A stretch of 61,868 nt of DNA from an uncultured Clostridia bacterium. GTDB taxonomy: Bacteria; Bacillota; Clostridia; TANB77; CAG-508. The translations under genes and the position numbers were made by a program. The stretch spans positions 1-61,868 of the forward strand of contig CAKPGC010000009.1 of the NCBI GenBank assembly GCA_934154445.1, given 5' to 3'. Below, one piece after another: positions 61,185 through 61,868 of this stretch (positions are counted from its first letter, which is position 1; each line of letters opens with the position of its first letter). Below the pieces are notes generated by a model, which was given only the letters and a program-made list of their open reading frames with translations, was not told the DNA's origin and made no database searches.

Positions 61185-61763
61185 ATGGGAAAATTTAAAA
61201 GAATAGATACGTCAATAGACGGTGTATGTATAATAGAACCAACAGTTTTTGGAGACAACAGAGGTTATTTCATGGAAACATATAGTAAAACAGATTTTGA
61301 AGAATTAGGATTAAACTATAATTTTGTACAAGATAATCAATCAAAATCAAAAAAAGGAGTTTTAAGAGGACTACATTTTCAAAAAGAAAATACACAAGCT
61401 AAATTAGTTAGATGTATAAAAGGAGAAGTATTTGATGTTGCAGTTGACTTAAGACCAGGAAGTAAAAGCTATGGAAAATGGGAAGGTGTTATACTAACAG
61501 AAGAAAATAAAAAAATGTTTATGATACCAAAAGGATTTGCACATGGATTTTTAGTATTATCAGATGAAGCAGAATTTGCTTACAAATGTGATGACGTATA
61601 TAATCATGAAGCTGAAGGTGGATTAAAATGGAATGATCCAGATGTAGCAATTGACTGGCCAATGGGAAAATTAAAAGTCGAAGATTTGTTAACATCAGAA
61701 AAAGATGGAAAATGGCCATCACTTAAAAAATTAAAAGAAACAGATTTATTTAAAAATTTATAA
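61185..61763 (+). CDS. rfbC: dTDP-4-dehydrorhamnose 3,5-epimerase
   Basis: Cupin-fold epimerase of dTDP-rhamnose synthesis. The 192 residues show DNRGYFMETY, QDNQSKSKKGVLRGLHFQ with the catalytic His, VFDVAVDLRPGS and FMIPKGFAHGFLVLSD, as in RmlC. An AAAAGGAG site precedes the ATG. It sits between rfbA and rfbB. Confidence 0.96.
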   Translation: MGKFKRIDTSIDGVCIIEPTVFGDNRGYFMETYSKTDFEELGLNYNFVQDNQSKSKKGVLRGLHFQKENTQAKLVRCIKGEVFDVAVDLRPGSKSYGKWEGVILTEENKKMFMIPKGFAHGFLVLSDEAEFAYKCDDVYNHEAEGGLKWNDPDVAIDWPMGKLKVEDLLTSEKDGKWPSLKKLKETDLFKNL

Positions 61764-61785
61764 TATTAAGAAAGAGGTATTTAAA

Positions 61786-61868
61786 ATGAGTAAAAATGTA
61801 TTAGTAACAGGAGCAGCAGGATTTATAGGAGCAAACTTTGCAGAATATTTTGTAAATAAACATCCTGA
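61786..61868 (+). CDS. rfbB: dTDP-glucose 4,6-dehydratase, partial at window end
   Basis: Only the first 27 codons are present, beginning MSKNVLVTGAAGFIGANF, which is the Rossmann loop of RmlB-type extended SDR enzymes, then AEYFVNKHP. Given the rfbD-rfbA-rfbC context, the dehydratase that makes dTDP-4-keto-6-deoxyglucose is the clear choice. GAAAGAGG lies upstream of the ATG at 61786. The gene is cut by the end of the window. Confidence 0.88.
   Translation, partial: MSKNVLVTGAAGFIGANFAEYFVNKHP

Overview
The window reads as a chromosome segment of an anaerobic, spore-forming, very AT-rich Firmicute of the Clostridia, probably an uncultured gut lineage. This is inferred from the spoIIIA sporulation operon, the pta-ackA fermentation genes, ChW-repeat surface proteins, Clostridia-style Shine-Dalgarno sites (AGGAGG/AAAGGAG) and consistently A/T-ending codons. 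No insertion sequence, phage gene, CRISPR array or tRNA gene was seen, and no gene-free stretch longer than 300 bases exists apart from the one holding rnpB.

Region 1 (1-26800) is mostly core genome: rimO, rqcH (minus strand), two membrane proteins, the der-plsY-gpsA-zinc ribbon set, a conserved small minus-strand gene, a Ser-rich membrane protein, rnpB (class A RNase P RNA), an RluA-family pseudouridine synthase, trmB, a DUF4116 protein, pfkA, a LolA-like lipoprotein-type gene, an iron alcohol dehydrogenase, uvrB (minus), the spoIIIAB-AH run (AB is frameshifted, and AA is not present here), and pta followed by two tandem ackA genes.

Region 2 (26840-33322) is a tightly packed seven-gene operon bounded by a good promoter and a strong terminator: WecE-type sugar aminotransferase, ATP-grasp ligase, NAD-dependent epimerase/reductase, GtrB/ArnC-like polyprenyl-phosphate glycosyltransferase, two small ArnE/ArnF-like EamA proteins and a GT-C membrane glycosyltransferase. 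The order mirrors the Gram-negative Arn (aminoarabinose) logic: make an amino sugar, load it on the lipid carrier, flip it, transfer it outside. An ATP-grasp enzyme stands where the formylation step would be. I regard this as the best candidate for an undescribed system.

Region 3 (33390-59310) is a cell-surface polysaccharide locus: an ECF sigma factor with a DUF4179 partner, a Wzm/Wzt ABC exporter whose ATPase carries a C-terminal cargo-binding domain, a WbdD-like methyltransferase-kinase-coiled-coil protein, many GT2 glycosyltransferases (two with tandem domains), a DUF6020 membrane protein with a GT2/DUF2304 pair, a Wzx-like flippase, and GtrA/GtrB. Two large secreted proteins with the same ChW3-beta-ChW3 wall-binding module but different catalytic domains (M14 peptidase and GH25 lysozyme) lie within it.

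Region 4 (59371-61868) is the dTDP-rhamnose set rfbD-rfbA-rfbC-rfbB (rfbB runs off the end). Its intermediate dTDP-4-keto-6-deoxyglucose is the expected substrate of the WecE-type enzyme in Region 2, so the rhamnose polymer and the amino-sugar decoration probably share one precursor pool. Two genes (the DUF2207 protein and spoIIIAB) carry apparent single extra C residues directly before GG; these may be systematic sequence errors.
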